Assembly (NCBI RefSeq): GCF_028640845.1
Contig: NC_080546.1
Span: forward strand, 72,335,051-72,399,050
Reading direction: 5' to 3'
Length of the DNA: 64,000 nucleotides
From: Ahaetulla prasina
Taxonomy: Eukaryota; Chordata; Lepidosauria; Squamata; Colubridae
Shown piece after piece: positions 21,480 to 33,216 of this stretch. The position numbers were made by a program, and so were the translations under genes. Every line of letters begins with the position of its first letter. Position 1 is the stretch's first letter. The notes beneath the pieces are model-generated. The model ran no database searches. It was not told the DNA's origin and worked only from the letters and a program-made list of their open reading frames with translations.

Positions 21480-22870
21480 TCCATTTGTATATTATATACA
21501 AAGTCAACTTTTATTTAGGGGAGGAAAAATAATGGCAAATCAGTGGTTTGCAAAATCATAATATACTCTCCCAATGAAAGGAGGTGATTTCTTTTGGCTT
21601 CCACATCATCTTCAGTTTTTAAAGTTGATTTAAGTGCTTGCTTGTGCTTTTGATTAAAATCCTCACTGTAGCAGTTATATATTTCTACCTACATATGCTA
21701 AAAGTTGTAGATATAACTAAATTGTCTCATGTTTTTAGAAAGCCCAACTTTGTAAACACTTAAATGCCTCTTTCGATCACTTATTGTTCCTGACAACTAT
21801 TTTTTTTTAAAAAAAATGAGTGACATATATCTACAAGAAAGTAAATTTTAATTTTTGGGCTCATAAAATATTCATGTATTCAAGCATTAACTAAATTTTC
21901 CATATTAGTTTCAGAAAGAATTTGAAGGTATTTTTAATTCCGTAAAAGGAGGTTACATGTTATGCACCTGAGAAAATAATATTTATTAAAGCATTCCTAA
22001 TAATAGGCCATTACTTCATAAAATTCCCTTCTGCTTGTATCTTAAATTTTTTTAAAGTTTTATTTAAAAGCCAATTATTTAAGTCAAAATTCTGTATGAT
22101 CTTATCAAGCTGATTATTAAAGAATCCAGCCAACTGCATTATTTTAAGAATAGCATCTTGGTTCATACCTAGACATTAGAAAACTTTTGTTTAAAAATAG
22201 CAGCAACAAATGGTTCATCTAATCAGAGCTAAACTGAAATGCCTCCAAGCATGCAATTTTCCTCTGTGTCTGATCCTTTTGCACTATTGCCAGAGAGCTA
22301 ATGTTGAAAAAAGCAAGAAAATATATGATTCAAATAATGTCACTGAAGTATTCAGAGGGTTGGAAGATGATAGAAAAACAGTGATGTTGGCTTCTGCATA
22401 AGCTGAATTGTAATATGAACAATTATTCTTTAAGACAATCATCTCCTTTGTCTGTGTACATAGTTTTGTAGACTTCAGCTAAAGGAATATGGATTATTCT
22501 TACATTAAATTAGTGCTATATATTTCTTTCTATATTTCTTCCTTAGGAAAAATGGCATTGCTACAAGGCTAATGCCGCAATTGATATTATTTCATTCAGA
22601 AGAAATGTTCAAGTTCAGGAAATTTTATTATTTTTACTTTCTCATGCATACCATATATTAAATGAGAGTTGTGAGTTTAACTGTGCAGCTTCTCTTGTGC
22701 AGTTCAAATATAACCCACAGCTTCAGTGAGCTGGAGGAGTCATGCAGAGGATGGTTTCTAGAATTCTTTCCAGATTCTTGACCAGCAATGGCTATAAAAA
22801 GCAGCTGTATTTTTTTTTATACAACAAATAATATGTTGTGTCTGAGAGTGATTTTGCATTATAGGATCAG
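21480..22870. other. AT-rich stretch with no gene seen
   Basis: No homology-bearing ORF or repeat identified. Confidence 0.45.
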
Positions 22871-22878
22871 GACATAAC

Positions 22879-23025
22879 CAGTGATAGGTTGCTACCAGTT
22901 TGCTCTGGATCGGGCTACCAGTAGCAGCAACAGGGGGAGGTTCTGCCCACCTGCCTGGACGTCTCTGCGCATGCGAGTTTGCCCATGAGCAAACTGGTAG
23001 CAAATGAAATTGAAAACCACTGCTG
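22879..23025. mobile_element. short hAT-like element
   Basis: 147 bp with inverted segments TTGCTACCAGTTTGCTC and GAGCAAACTGGTAGCAA inside CAGTGATAGG...CCACTGCTG ends. Candidate target repeats GACATAAC (22,871-22,878) and TAGATAAC (23,026-23,033) match 6 of 8. Confidence 0.6.
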
Positions 23026-23169
23026 TAGATAACTATAGTAAACATCAGTTTGTTTCTTTGTCCATCATATTTATATAACCACCTATCTCACAAAATGTGA
23101 GCTTCTGATATAAAAAAAACCTTAACAAGTAAAAATATTTATAAAACATATGCTTAAAATGTGAGGAGA

Positions 23170-23580
23170 TGTTAATAGCAATCGAGCCACCTCAGCAACT
23201 CACAGTTCCTTGGGACCCCAAGGCCTGATGAAAATAATCAAGTTCTGAGAGACAAGGAAAAGTAACAAGGATGGATATCATCTCGCCTTGGGAATGATGG
23301 TGGATCTGAATGGTCTTCCATAAGGCAGACATCACAGGAGAAAAAGGTCATCTTCTGGATCCCACCATGCATAGTTCCTTAGGAGACAGGACTTGCAATA
23401 TACTACTTCTAGATCTCATGTGATGGACAGATGTAATCAGGAACATGTCGGCCCTCAAATAACCTGCTTCTATGCCATGAAGGGCTTTAAAAGTCAAAAC
23501 CAGCATCTTGAATTGGGCCCAAAAGCAAACTGGCAACAAGGAAAGGGAATATCTGGGATTATCCTTCTTTTCCAAACAAA
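23170..23580 (-). mobile_element. degenerate L2-type LINE fragment
   Basis: The minus strand reads FKMLVLTFKALHGIEAGYLRADMF, the conserved C-terminal block also seen at 127-656 and 46,291-46,830. The 3' UTR hairpin is not present. Boundaries are approximate. Confidence 0.65.
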
Positions 23581-24134
23581 TTTCCCATTTGAAATGTCCT
23601 GGGAATTATATTGTATAATGACATATTAGTGTTTCATCTGTATGTCCATTCTTCAGTAAATAGGGACGTTACTTGGCTTTTTCTACAACAACTAGTGGAA
23701 ATGTCAGTAAAAACTACAAAGCACAGAAAAAAAGTTGGGCATTAAATCAGAGGTGAACCTCAAAATATTGCTAAATTACAACTCTTAGTAGCTTTCAGGA
23801 ATAAGCTTCGCCAGATTAAAAAAATATATAGGAATTCTGCCCAGAATTGTTTTTTGGGGGGAGAAACAGCCTTTTTCCTTCCAGAGAATTCCTTAGAGAG
23901 AAGAAACTTGGCATAGCGTTTCATCTTATACCAGAAAGAAGAAATCTGCCAAGGGTGTGGATGTTCCTCAACTTGCATTTAAATCTATGGGATAAGTAGA
24001 AATCTTTTTTGAAAAAAAGTTTTTAGAAAGTTAAAGTAGAGCTTTTTTTAGAACTTTTTTATTTGAAGAATGTACGTTTGGCAGCATAATATGATTACAT
24101 TTTACCTGCTTTAACACCTGCCAACAAAAGCTAG

Positions 24135-24285
24135 AGAGATTGACCTTGGAAGGATAGAAAGATGGAAGGATGGAAGGCTGAGTCAACACTGAGCTGGTCA
24201 GGATCGAACTATTGAATTGCAGTCAGCTAGAAGTCAGCAGAAATAGCTTGTAGTATTGCATTCTAACCATTGTGCTACCGTGGCA
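24135..24285 (-). mobile_element. tRNA-derived SINE, partial
   Basis: GGAAGGCTGAGTCAACACTGAGC, then GCAGTCAGC and TTCTAACCATTGTGCTACC follow the head half of the SINE seen at 45,970-46,185, reversed. The tail half is missing. Confidence 0.6.
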
Positions 24286-25008
24286 ATTATTTTATTTTAT
24301 TTATTTTCCGCACTGGTCATTATGTAAAAAAATATGATTTAACTGCATCCAAAAAGTCATGGGAACATAACATGGAAAAAATTGTTGAAAATGAAAAGGT
24401 GATGATCTTGTGGGACTTTCAAATACAGATGGATCATCATTTGGAACACAACATTTTATTTATTTATTTATTTTATTTAATTTTTATATCGCCCTTCTCC
24501 CGAAGGACTCAGGGCGGTGTACAGGCAAAAATAAAACAATACAATATACAGATTAAAATACCATTTAAAAACTTATTTAATATGCCAGATATCATAACTG
24601 TTGAAAATCGAAGCATACCATTTATTGATATTACTGTAGCAGAAAATGCCAGAGTTGAAGAAAAAGAACTGGAAAGAATCATGAAATATCACAACCTGGC
24701 CATTGAAACTACGCAATTATGGATGAAACATGTGATAAAGATACCCATTGTTATTGGGCCACTTGGCATCATGTCCAAGAATTTTACAAAGTACATCAAG
24801 AAATTGCAGCTTCTTGCAATAGCACCAGCGAAACTGCAAAAAACTGTGCTATTCGGAACATCATATATTTTAAGAAGATACTTGGTTGATACCCAGGATA
24901 CTGACAGCAACCCGTATCAACCATTACTACCAGTCAATGGTATTTGTGACACATTTTTGAATGTTCAGTTGACTGAGTTTCATGTTTAATGAATAAAGTA
25001 AATTATTA
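24286..25008 (+). mobile_element. R2/R4-type LINE 3' end, ORF carrying an L2 tail
   Basis: A 239-codon frame (24,270-24,989) encodes the end of a LINE ORF: KSWEHNMEK, ILWDFQIQMD, then PDIITVENRSIPFIDITV, EKELERIMKYHNLA, IPIVIGPLG and YILRRYLVDT. PD-(X)n-D with a downstream EKE/K-Y is the restriction-like endonuclease pattern of R2/R4-clade LINEs that end in this nuclease. An L2 3' tail (about 24,455-24,580) sits between EHN and PD, leaving the frame open. The 3' end is GAATAAAGTAAATTATTATT. The clade is inferred; the RT domain is absent. Confidence 0.65.
24455..24582 (-). mobile_element. L2 LINE tail inserted in the R2/R4-type ORF
   Basis: TTTA-rich tail, then TCGCCCTTCTCCCGAAGG and ACTCAGGGCGGT (terminal hairpin), then about 65 bp of AT-rich 3' UTR. 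It is read in the host frame as SPFSRRTQGG. No clean target duplication was found. Confidence 0.75.
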
Positions 25009-25045
25009 TTATTATTTTATTGACATCGCGCTACCAGGAGATGCC

Positions 25046-25685
25046 AGAGTTGAAGAGAACCTAATTCTGCGTAGCTTTTTTCCCAAAAACTCTACACTAC
25101 TAACCAGAGCATTCAAAACATTTGCCAGACCCATTCTTGAATACAGCTCACCTGTCTGGAACCCAACAAATCTCTGACATTAATACAATTGAACGAGTCC
25201 AGAAATATTTTACAAGAAGAGTTCTCTGTTTCTCTGTAAACAACAAAATACCTTATACCACCAGATTTGAAATCCTGGGATTAGAAAACTTAGAACTCCG
25301 CCGACTCCGACAAGACCTGTGTTTAACACACAGAATCATCTATTACAATGTCCTTCCTGTTAAAGACTACTTCAGCTTCAATAGCAATAATACAAGAGCA
25401 AACAATAGATTCAAACTTAATGTTAACTGCTTCAATCTTGATTGCAGAAAATATGACTTTTGTAACAGAGTTGTTAATGCTTGGAATACACTACCTGACT
25501 CTGTGGTCTCTTCTCAAACTCCCAAAAGCTTTAACCAAAAACTGTCTACCATTGATCTCACCCCATTCCTAAGAGGACTATAAGGGGTGTGCATAAGTGC
25601 ACAAAAGTGCCTACCGTTCCTGTCCTATTGTTTCCTTCAATATATGTGCTTGTATATAATGTTGTGACAAAAATAAATAAATAAA
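25046..25685 (+). mobile_element. Jockey-superfamily LINE 3' end inserted in the R2/R4-type copy
   Basis: Frames at 25,020-25,583 encode LRSFFPKN, FARPILEYSSPVWNP, then SDINTIERVQKYFTRR, LENLELRRLRQDL and NAWNTLPDSVVSS, ending FLRGL and a stop. The same protein end occurs in reverse at 55,970-56,656. The 3' UTR ends in an AATAAATAAATA tail. It is 5'-truncated, with a frameshift near 25,170. The CR1-like assignment is tentative. Confidence 0.75.
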
Positions 25686-25999
25686 TAAAATAAAAATAAA
25701 AAGAACTGGAAAAAATCATGAAATATCATAACAGTGATACCCATTGTCATCGGGGCACTTGGCACCATGTCCAAGAATTTTATAAGATACATCAACAAAT
25801 TGCAGCTTCCTGCAATAACTCCACTGGACCTGCAAAAAACTGCGCTACTTGGAACATTGTACATCTTAAGAAGATACTTGGTTGATACCTAGGACGCTGG
25901 CAGCAACCCGTATCAACCATTAGCACCAGTCAATGCTATTTGTGATGCGTTTTTGAGTTTTCATTTGACTGAGTTTCATGTTTAATGAATAAAGTAAAT

Positions 26000-26000
26000 A

Positions 26001-26044
<44 letters not shown>

Positions 26045-26048
26045 ATAT
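26000..26048. repeat. (GAT)n microsatellite
   Basis: About 15 GAT units at the 3' end of the R2/R4-type LINE copy. Confidence 0.92.
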
Positions 26049-26051
26049 ATA

Positions 26052-26970
26052 TTTTCTAGAGTAGAAATTTGTCCCTAAAATTACATAGTTAAAAAGAAGT
26101 ATATCATCCTTACCAGCTGGGAGTTGAAATTCAGCAACACTTAATCAAAGACTCTTTAACGGCTATAGAATTTATACAACTATATAAAGTAACTGAAAAT
26201 GTTCTTTGCTTCTTTTACAGGGTCCTGCATTAGTAAAAGTTCCCAGTCTTTGCTATTGGAGCACTATATTTCAGGCTAGTTCCACTTCTGAAGTTAAACA
26301 ACACATTATGGAATTGTGTGACATTCAGATGAGTCTCTTCCTGCATGCAGCTGGACTATTTCTGAGTTTTCTTCAGCCTATAAGAAGGTTTAAAATAAAA
26401 GTATTCCAGATGACTGCTTTTCCTCTTTTCATTTATTTTGTAGGATGAGTGGAATTTTGCCTAGTTTTTATTAGCTTATTAATAAATAATTAGAGGCTTT
26501 TATAAACGATGAATTAACTTTAACCAGAATTATTAGCTGTGCCTTTGCCTATTAGAGGTAACATCGCTTTAACACCTGCCAGCAAAAACTAGAGAGGTTG
26601 AACTACAAGCTCTTCATGGAGCTGACCACAAGTGTCTTCTAGATAGAGTAGATGACAGGATATGGCTTTGACCTTCAGGTAAGGAAAGTAAACCTGTAAC
26701 TGGAATTAAGGAAGGTGACATATTTAGCTTAAGCAGTGGCTAAGGGCATCTGGACAAGGATCCAGAGGTGAACAAAGTTTATAATTAGCATAGTGAAAAA
26801 GTATATCCTGGGATAGTCAACATATATGATAATGAACTAGGATGAACTAATTGGGTATTATGGAATGGCTCTGGGTTGTGTGCATGTGTGACCCTCATGT
26901 AACTTTTTAACCAATCAAAATTCTATTACTTTTATTTTTTGTGTTTAACTGTATAAAATTAAATACGCCT
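26052..26970. other. no gene or repeat family recognised
   Basis: An 80-codon frame at 26,206-26,448 has no recognised motif. The CTTTAACACCTGCCAGCAAAA stretch near 26,568 resembles 24,111-24,131, suggesting a shared unidentified repeat. Confidence 0.4.
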
Positions 26971-26977
26971 GTTTTTT

Positions 26978-27505
26978 GTTGTTGTCAGTTGCAAAATCGT
27001 GTGTGACATCACAACCCCATGGACAACTTTCTTCCAGGCCTTTCTATCCCCCACCATCCCCCAGAGATGGTCATGTCAACTGCTTCAGTGACTCTATCCA
27101 GCCACTTCATTCTCTGCTGTCCCCTTCTTCTTTCACCCTCAATCTTTCCCAGCATTAGGCTCTTCTCCAGTGAGTCCTTCCTTCTCATTAGATGGCCAAA
27201 GTATTTGAGTTTCATCTTCAGGATCTGGCCTTCTAAAGAGCAGTCAGGGTTGATCTCCTCTAGGACTGACTTGTTTGTTTGCCTTGCAGTCCAAGGGACT
27301 CGCAGGAGTCTTCTCCAGCACCAGAGTTCAAAGGCCTCAATTCTTTGATGCTTGGCCTTCCTCATGGTCCAACTTTCATAACCATAAATTGAAACTGGGA
27401 AAACCATAGCCTTGACTATATGCATTTTTGTTGGCAGAGTGATGTCTCTGCTTTTTAGTATGCTGTCTAATGTTGGCTGTTTTTTAGTGCAGTTCATTGG
27501 TATGA
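26978..27505 (-). mobile_element. BovB (RTE) LINE 3' end
   Basis: The minus strand encodes 162 codons of the BovB ORF C-terminus: LDSILKSRDITLPTK, VKAMVFPVSIYGYESWT, FELWCWRRLLRVPWTARQ, NPDCSLEGQILKMKLKYFGHLMRR and the WLDRVTEAVDM region. It ends in a 3' UTR with a GTTGTT-type tail at 26,978. The frame is intact over its length, but catalytic RT motifs are missing. Confidence 0.92.
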
Positions 27506-27640
27506 ATCCTTCAGAACCTCCAGAAGAATCTTCTTTTGCTTCTGTATAGAAATAACAGTGTTTTTTCTTGGTGTGGAAATTGATTCCTTCACACTGGGTT
27601 CTTTTACCCTGTCAGCCTTCTGACCAACAACACTGTGTGT

Positions 27641-27672
<32 letters not shown>

Positions 27673-27827
27673 ATATTCAGAAATAAATTTTAGAAGGAAA
27701 GTATCTGGAAGAAGATCTTAAATTTCTCCATAATAATATTACTGTAAACTAAATTGATAGGAGCATGCCATACAACTAAGTAACCTGTGTTTGACTCTTA
27801 AACCACAGCTCCTCAATTCTGATAATA

Positions 27828-28641
27828 CAGGCAGTCTTCAATTTACAACAGTTCATTTAGTAACTGTTCAAAGTTACAACGGCACGGTAAAAAGTGACAT
27901 GACCAGTTTTCATACTTAGGATTGTTGTAGTATCCCCATAGTCATGTAATCAAAATTCAAACACATGGCAATTGACTCATATTTATGACAGTTGCAAGGT
28001 CCCAGTGTTACGTGATCCCAGGGGTGAAATGCTCCCAGTTCGGACCGGATTGCCCAATCCGGTAGTGATGTTGGCAAGTGGTTTGGAGAACCGGTAGCAA
28101 CAATCCCTGCCCCCCCGCCACATATCCTTTTTTCTTCGGCTGAAAAAATGCTTTTAAAAGTAAAAAAAAAAAGCCTCTGATGATCGCGCAGCTCAGCTGC
28201 GATCGTCTGAACCTTTTAAAAGCATTTTTTCCTCAACCTCTTCAGCTGAAGAGGTTGTAAAAAATGCTTTTAAAGGGTTCTGGCGATCAGGCAACTCAGC
28301 TGGGATCGTCAGAACCCTTTAAAAGCATTTTTTCTAGATTCTAAAAAATGCTTTTAAAAGTAAAAAAAAAAAAGTTGGCCATGCCCACCCAGTCACATTG
28401 CCCCCCACCAAGCCACAGAACCAATAGTAACAAATTTTACATTTCACCCCTGCCTGATTCCCTTTTGTAACTTTCTGATAAGCAAAGTCAATGAGGAAGC
28501 CAGATTTGCTTATACTTGACTAATTTAACAACTAAAGTGATTCACTTAACAACTGTGGCAAGAAAAGTTGTAAAATGGGGCAAACTCACTTAGCAACATA
28601 AATTTTGGGCTCAATTGTGGTCATATGTTGAGGACTACCTG
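27828..28641. mobile_element. mariner-like non-autonomous element carrying a hAT insertion
   Basis: Ends CAGGCAGTCTTCAATTTACAAC and its complement near GTTGAGGACTACCTG. TA dinucleotides flank both ends (27,826-27,827 and 28,642-28,643). The interior repeats TTGTTAAGTGA-like motifs. The 28,019-28,452 element splits it. A second copy starts at 63,820. Tc1/mariner is inferred from the TA target. Confidence 0.65.
28019..28452. mobile_element. foldback hAT element nested in the mariner-like element
   Basis: Ends CAGGGGTGAAATG and CATTTCACCCCTG. Flanks CGTGATCC and CCTGATTC match 6 of 8. The interior is a long palindrome centred at 28,245/28,246, with arms of nearly 60 bp that include CTTTTAAAAGCATTTTTT. 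A third partial copy of the arm follows. No transposase. Confidence 0.8.
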
Positions 28642-28649
28642 TATAACCT

Positions 28650-30298
28650 TTATTACATTTTTAAATTGCATTATTTTTTTATGCTGTCACTGGAAATATG
28701 GGCTCTTATTCAAGACATTTCATTTCACACATCGTAAGGAACTCATTGCCAGACATACAACTGGAAATGACATTTCAGTGAAAATGTGTGGAGAACTACA
28801 TGGATGGTCTTGGAGAAGGTATGCAAAGACAACTAGCAAAATATGAATTTATCCTGGAAAAACAAACTAGCATTAACGAAGTTTCCCCACCATTAATATT
28901 TTTTTTATATAAGAAGGAAGAAAAGAAAAACACCATCAAGCTTTCAATACTTATGCTATTCATTTGAGGTAGGTCAGATCAAGACATGTATTCCACCGAA
29001 AATAGTGGAACTCTGATCCATTGATTGACTATCACAAATCTTAAAACTTGGGAGTTAAAACCTGTCCCTTCCCCTTAAAGATAAGCAAAGGGGAGAAACA
29101 TACTTGATGTTTCTCAAGCTATCTTGTTTATCCAGGACAAGTTCATGTTTTGCTGAAACCTTCTCCAAGGTCATCTTTGACATTTTCTACTGAGAAAGAA
29201 ATAAGGCTATATGCATTATAAAGAAAAATGAGATTGTTTCATGTTATAAATAATAGTCCTTTAGAATGCACAATTTAGCAGAAAAATCTTCTAGCCAAAA
29301 ACAATAAACACTGAAATGAGAGATTCGTACATAATGTCACTGAAAATGTAATGGTGAAAGTGCATTTTTTTGTAATTATTTCTGCAGTACAATTTCTTTC
29401 CTTCAAATGAGGATAAATTATCTCAGTTTACATCATTATAGTTATAATAACCTTTGATATTCAGTTTCTTGTGCCTGCAACTCGGTGATAAACTATCTAG
29501 AACCTTTTTCTTCCAACAGGAAAGAAAATGTTTCAAGAGTTTGTATCAAAAGGAAAAAAAATAGTTTTAATGGGGTGCACATTACAGCACAGCTTCTATT
29601 ATCACTTTATTTCTAGTGTTATTTCTCAAGAATATGGGGGTGAGTGGTACTCAACTTTATCTTTCTCAAAGAGATAGGCCAAGTTTGTTATTTTTGCTTT
29701 AAACTAATAAGAATCCTAGAGCATTAGTTATAAATAACAGCACTAAGCATCTCAGTTAAGGGGTCAAATGGCTCTCAGACTTTTTGTTTGCTTTTCTATT
29801 CAGTTCATACTCAGATTTCTTTTTAATGCATTAACTGAGGATGTATTACAAATCCATATTCTAAGTAGAAATGTTTTAGCAATTTATAAATATCTATTTT
29901 TAATGTAGCAATTAACTTTTGTGGTATAAATTTAACTGTCTAAGAGAAAAATCTGTTCGACCAATTGGATCATCATTATAATCTCTTTGGGGGATTTTAT
30001 ACTAGCAACCAAATGAATGCATTTAATATCTTTGTTGTTTGCTACCTTGGTGCATTTCAAGTTATTTACCTTTGACTCCTCCTCCAGCTGCTTTTGTGCT
30101 TAAGAGGTTTGTTTTGTTTGTGACCCACTGTATTCCTTACATTATGAAGAGAATAATTTCTACTGTTAGTTCTTATATTAGACAGAAAATCTTCCCTCTG
30201 CTTTCAAATGCTATAAAACTCTACTGTTCCAAAGAGCTTTCAGGGCAGGTAGCAGCAGGTAGCCCAGGAGTCTTCAGACAGCTGAAGAGATTTAGATC
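28650..30298. other. AT-rich stretch with no gene seen
   Basis: No supportable coding or repeat feature. Confidence 0.45.
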
Positions 30299-30330
30299 CT
30301 CCTCCTCCTCCTCCTCCTCCTCCTCCTCCT
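30299..30330. repeat. (TCC)n microsatellite
   Basis: About ten TCC units immediately upstream of a Sauria-type SINE. Confidence 0.9.
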
Positions 30331-30688
30331 CGGGGGCTCAGTGGCTAAGACGCTGAGCTAGTTGATTGAAAGGTCGGCAGTTCAGCAGTTCGAATACCTA
30401 GTGCCGCGTAATGGGGTGAGCTCCCGTTACTTGTCCCAGCTTCTGCCAACCTAGCAGTTTGAAAGCACGTAAAAAATGCAAGTAGAAAAATAGGGATCAC
30501 CTTTGGTGGGGAGGTAACAGCATTCCACATGCCTTTAGCATTTAGTCATGCCAGCCACATGACCATGGAGACGTCTTCAGACAGCGCTGGCTCTTCGGCT
30601 TTGAAACAGAGATGAGTACCACCCCCTAGAGTTGGGAATGACTAGCACATATGTGTGAGGGGAACCTTTACCTTTACCTTTTACCTTA
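30331..30688 (+). mobile_element. Sauria-type SINE
   Basis: GGGGGCTCAGTGGCTAAGACG head, GCAGTTCGAATACC B-box-like block, GACCATGGAGACGTCTTC body and GGGGAACCTTTACC tail. About 358 bp; close to the 35,830 copy. Confidence 0.92.
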
Positions 30689-30754
30689 TCATCACAAAAT
30701 ATACTTGTTCACTTGATTTCTTATTCTGACATTAATTAATTATTTTCCTCATTT

Positions 30755-31005
30755 CCTAGCATTTCAATTTTGTTTCTTAATTTCAGTTATTTTCACATTT
30801 AAACCAATCTTCATTTCATATTACATCTGCTATTTCATTTTAAAATAAATGATATACATCTTCTTTTTTCCTTCTTACATACATCATTTACTAGGCTTTC
30901 AATTTTGTATCTTAATTTCAATTGTTTTCATATTTAAACCAATCTACATTTCATATTATATCTGCTGATCCATTTTACAATAACAATATACTACTTCTTG
31001 TTTGC
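30755..31005. repeat. diverged two-unit tandem repeat, period about 136 bp
   Basis: The stretch starting TTTCAATTTTGT at 30,762 recurs from 30,898: both have TTTAAACCAATC followed by ACATTTCATATTA-like sequence and GATATAC/ATATAC. The second unit is several percent diverged. Confidence 0.65.
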
Positions 31006-31144
31006 TTCTTACATACAATTTCTACTATTGACACAATTTCCTTAAATCAACTAATAAATGCTTTATTTCTCTTCCTTCTCTCCATTATTCTTCCCCTTTC
31101 AACCAGTTTCTTTTGGTCTCTCCAAAATTCCACTTCTTAATATC

Positions 31145-31965
31145 AGGAAATAAGAAAAATAAGAATTGGAAGATTAATTTAGTTAAAAGGTTTCAATGTA
31201 AAAATGGAATAAGCTGATATACATTGTTAATAATTAAAAACTGTGATGGGGATTTTGAAAAATATAGTTAATAAGTGGAGAAAAAAATTGGGGTTGCCCA
31301 TATATCATTGTGGAAAATATTGAATTGAAAGTGAATACAACAATGGAGAGAGAATGGAAGGAGGAGTGGAGGAAAGAAAGAAGGGAGAAGAGAGGAAGGA
31401 GAGGGTGGACTAGAAGAAAGGGAAAATGAGAGGAAGAAAGGGAGAGGATACAAGAGTAGGAGAGAAGGTTAGAAAGGAAGGACAGAAGGAGGAGGGTGGA
31501 AAGGAAGCTGAAGTAGAGAAGGAGTAGGAGAGGAGGAAAGAAGAAAGTAGAAAAGGATAGAAGAAGGGAGGGAAGGAAAAGAGAAGAGAAAGAGAAGAAG
31601 AATTGTTGTAAAACAAGGAAGATGAAATGGTAGAAAGGCAACTCCGAGCATGCGTAAATGTATTAGGATGAAGAACAAATTAATATGAAAATTAAAAGAG
31701 AATATATATGATTAACAATGGATAAGATAAGATAACTAACTGAAATAATGTTAATAAACTAGAATTTGAGGATAGATGGTGATGCTGTTTATATAAGAAG
31801 TATAGAAGTATTAAGATAAGATAAAAAAGTAGGAAAAAATATTTTGGCAAAAATTGTAGTTACGTAAAGTGAATTTGGATATGATAAGTTGTATAAGATA
31901 TGATACAGCCAATACTCTTTTCATAAAATATGTGTGTGGAGGGGGGAGAAAAAATCAATAAAACT
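31145..31965 (+). mobile_element. possible L1-type 3' UTR with polypurine tract
   Basis: Purine-rich DNA (about 31,325-31,605, almost only G and A) lies within AT-rich non-coding sequence that ends GGGGGGAGAAAAAATCAATAAAACT, as L1 3' ends commonly do. Minus-strand ORFs here are poly-Ser/Phe/Leu artefacts. Assignment to L1 is inference. Confidence 0.4.
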
Positions 31966-32014
31966 AGATGGATGGATGGATGGATGGATGGATGGATGGA
32001 TGGATGGATGGATG

Positions 32015-32080
<66 letters not shown>

Positions 32081-32081
32081 G

Positions 32082-32136
<55 letters not shown>

Positions 32137-32152
32137 ATCTATCTATCTATCT
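31966..32152. repeat. (GATG)n(GATA)n(TATC)n microsatellite palindrome
   Basis: About 50 bp of GATG units, then about 64 bp of GATA units to 32,080, then GA, then about 70 bp of TCTA units. The GATA and TATC blocks are exact reverse complements separated by 2 nt. Confidence 0.95.
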
Positions 32153-32154
32153 TT

Positions 32155-33120
32155 GTACACTTACAAACTACAGCAGAGCAGAAAGGAGCAAAACAATCCA
32201 AAACGATCCAGTTACAATCCATTTCCACATTGCTTTCAAGTAAACTACAAGTAAAGTTCATGAAGTCATTAAGGAACTGAGCTTGATTTGAATAGACTTT
32301 ACCTTTAAACTATAAATCCGATAATTCATCTTAGAAAATAATGTTGTGGGTGGCAACAACCCAGGAAAAAATTATGGAAAGGTGGTAGAAAGGGTCTTAG
32401 AAGAGAAAGGGGATTAAGGAAGAGAAAACTCACCAATCTGCCTTCTGCTAAGAGAAGGGTGTACTGTTGACTATTTTCCCATTTTGTTGACTTCAAAATT
32501 CCAAATGTATTTACTAGTCCTTTCAAAAACAACTTGGGGAGCCTTGCCATGGAAGTTCATTTTAAACGTTCCCTTTCCCACATATTTGAATATATATATA
32601 TGTAACAACAAAGTCTCAATTAAACTCAGTAGAATTTTCCTGAGCTAAGTGCTCAACAAATATCACTGTTTTGGAGAGATGACCGTTATATAGTCTATAC
32701 TCGTCAGTATTATGCTAAGTTGAGCTAGTCCATCCAGAAAAATTAGGGGGAATAGTATATTACAGCATATTTCAACAACTTTTACTAGTAGAACATACTA
32801 TCATAGTTTTATGAGCCATGATCTGTTGTTTTAATCACCAGCAGTGCAAGATGACAGTTTGACAGTAAGAAAAAGGAATCTCTCAATTTTCTTTTTAAAA
32901 CACACATGAACATCTTTTCTTGCATGTGATTATTTTTAAAAAGAAATCCTTCATTTCAAATGCTGGAAAACAAATTGGTGGAAACTCAGCTTGTTTAATT
33001 TCTATCCTAAACCAGGTTTGATTCTTAGATATCTAATTGAAGCATCATTTCACATCAAATACGTAATTTCAGATTTGAAGAGAAGGGTATAGCTGAATCT
33101 GTTGCCATCAACCATTCAGG
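32155..33120. other. no gene or repeat family recognised
   Basis: No supportable feature. Confidence 0.4.
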
Positions 33121-33122
33121 TC

Positions 33123-33215
33123 TTCAACAGCAATAGCACTTAGACTTATATAATGCTTTACAGCCCTCTCTAAGTGGTTTACAGAGTCAGCATATTACCC
33201 CCAACAATCTGGGTC
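33123..33215 (-). mobile_element. tRNA-derived SINE, 3' part
   Basis: AGCAATAGCACTTAGACTTATATA, TACAGCCCTCTCTAAG and CCCAACAATCTGGGTC. It directly abuts the BovB tail. The head is missing. Confidence 0.65.
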
Positions 33216-33216
33216 A

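Larger units (their letters stand above)
25018..26048 (+). mobile_element. second R2/R4-type LINE copy, split by another LINE
   Basis: A short left part (TTGACATCGCGCTACCAGGAG, 25,020-25,045) continues after 25,690 as KELEKIMKYH, then TVIPIVIGAL-like sequence and YILRRYLVDT-like coding. The 3' UTR matches the copies at 24,990 and 43,400. The tail is a (GAT)n run of about 48 bp ending at 26,045. The interruption 25,046-25,685 is a different LINE. Confidence 0.65.

Noticed and set aside
26206..26448. Possible exon after a pyrimidine-rich TTTTACAG
   Set aside because: No recognisable protein motif and no clear donor site. Splice-acceptor-like sequences are common by chance.
31234..31678. Minus-strand Ser/Phe/Leu-rich ORFs that look like membrane proteins
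   Set aside because: Artefacts of the polypurine tract.
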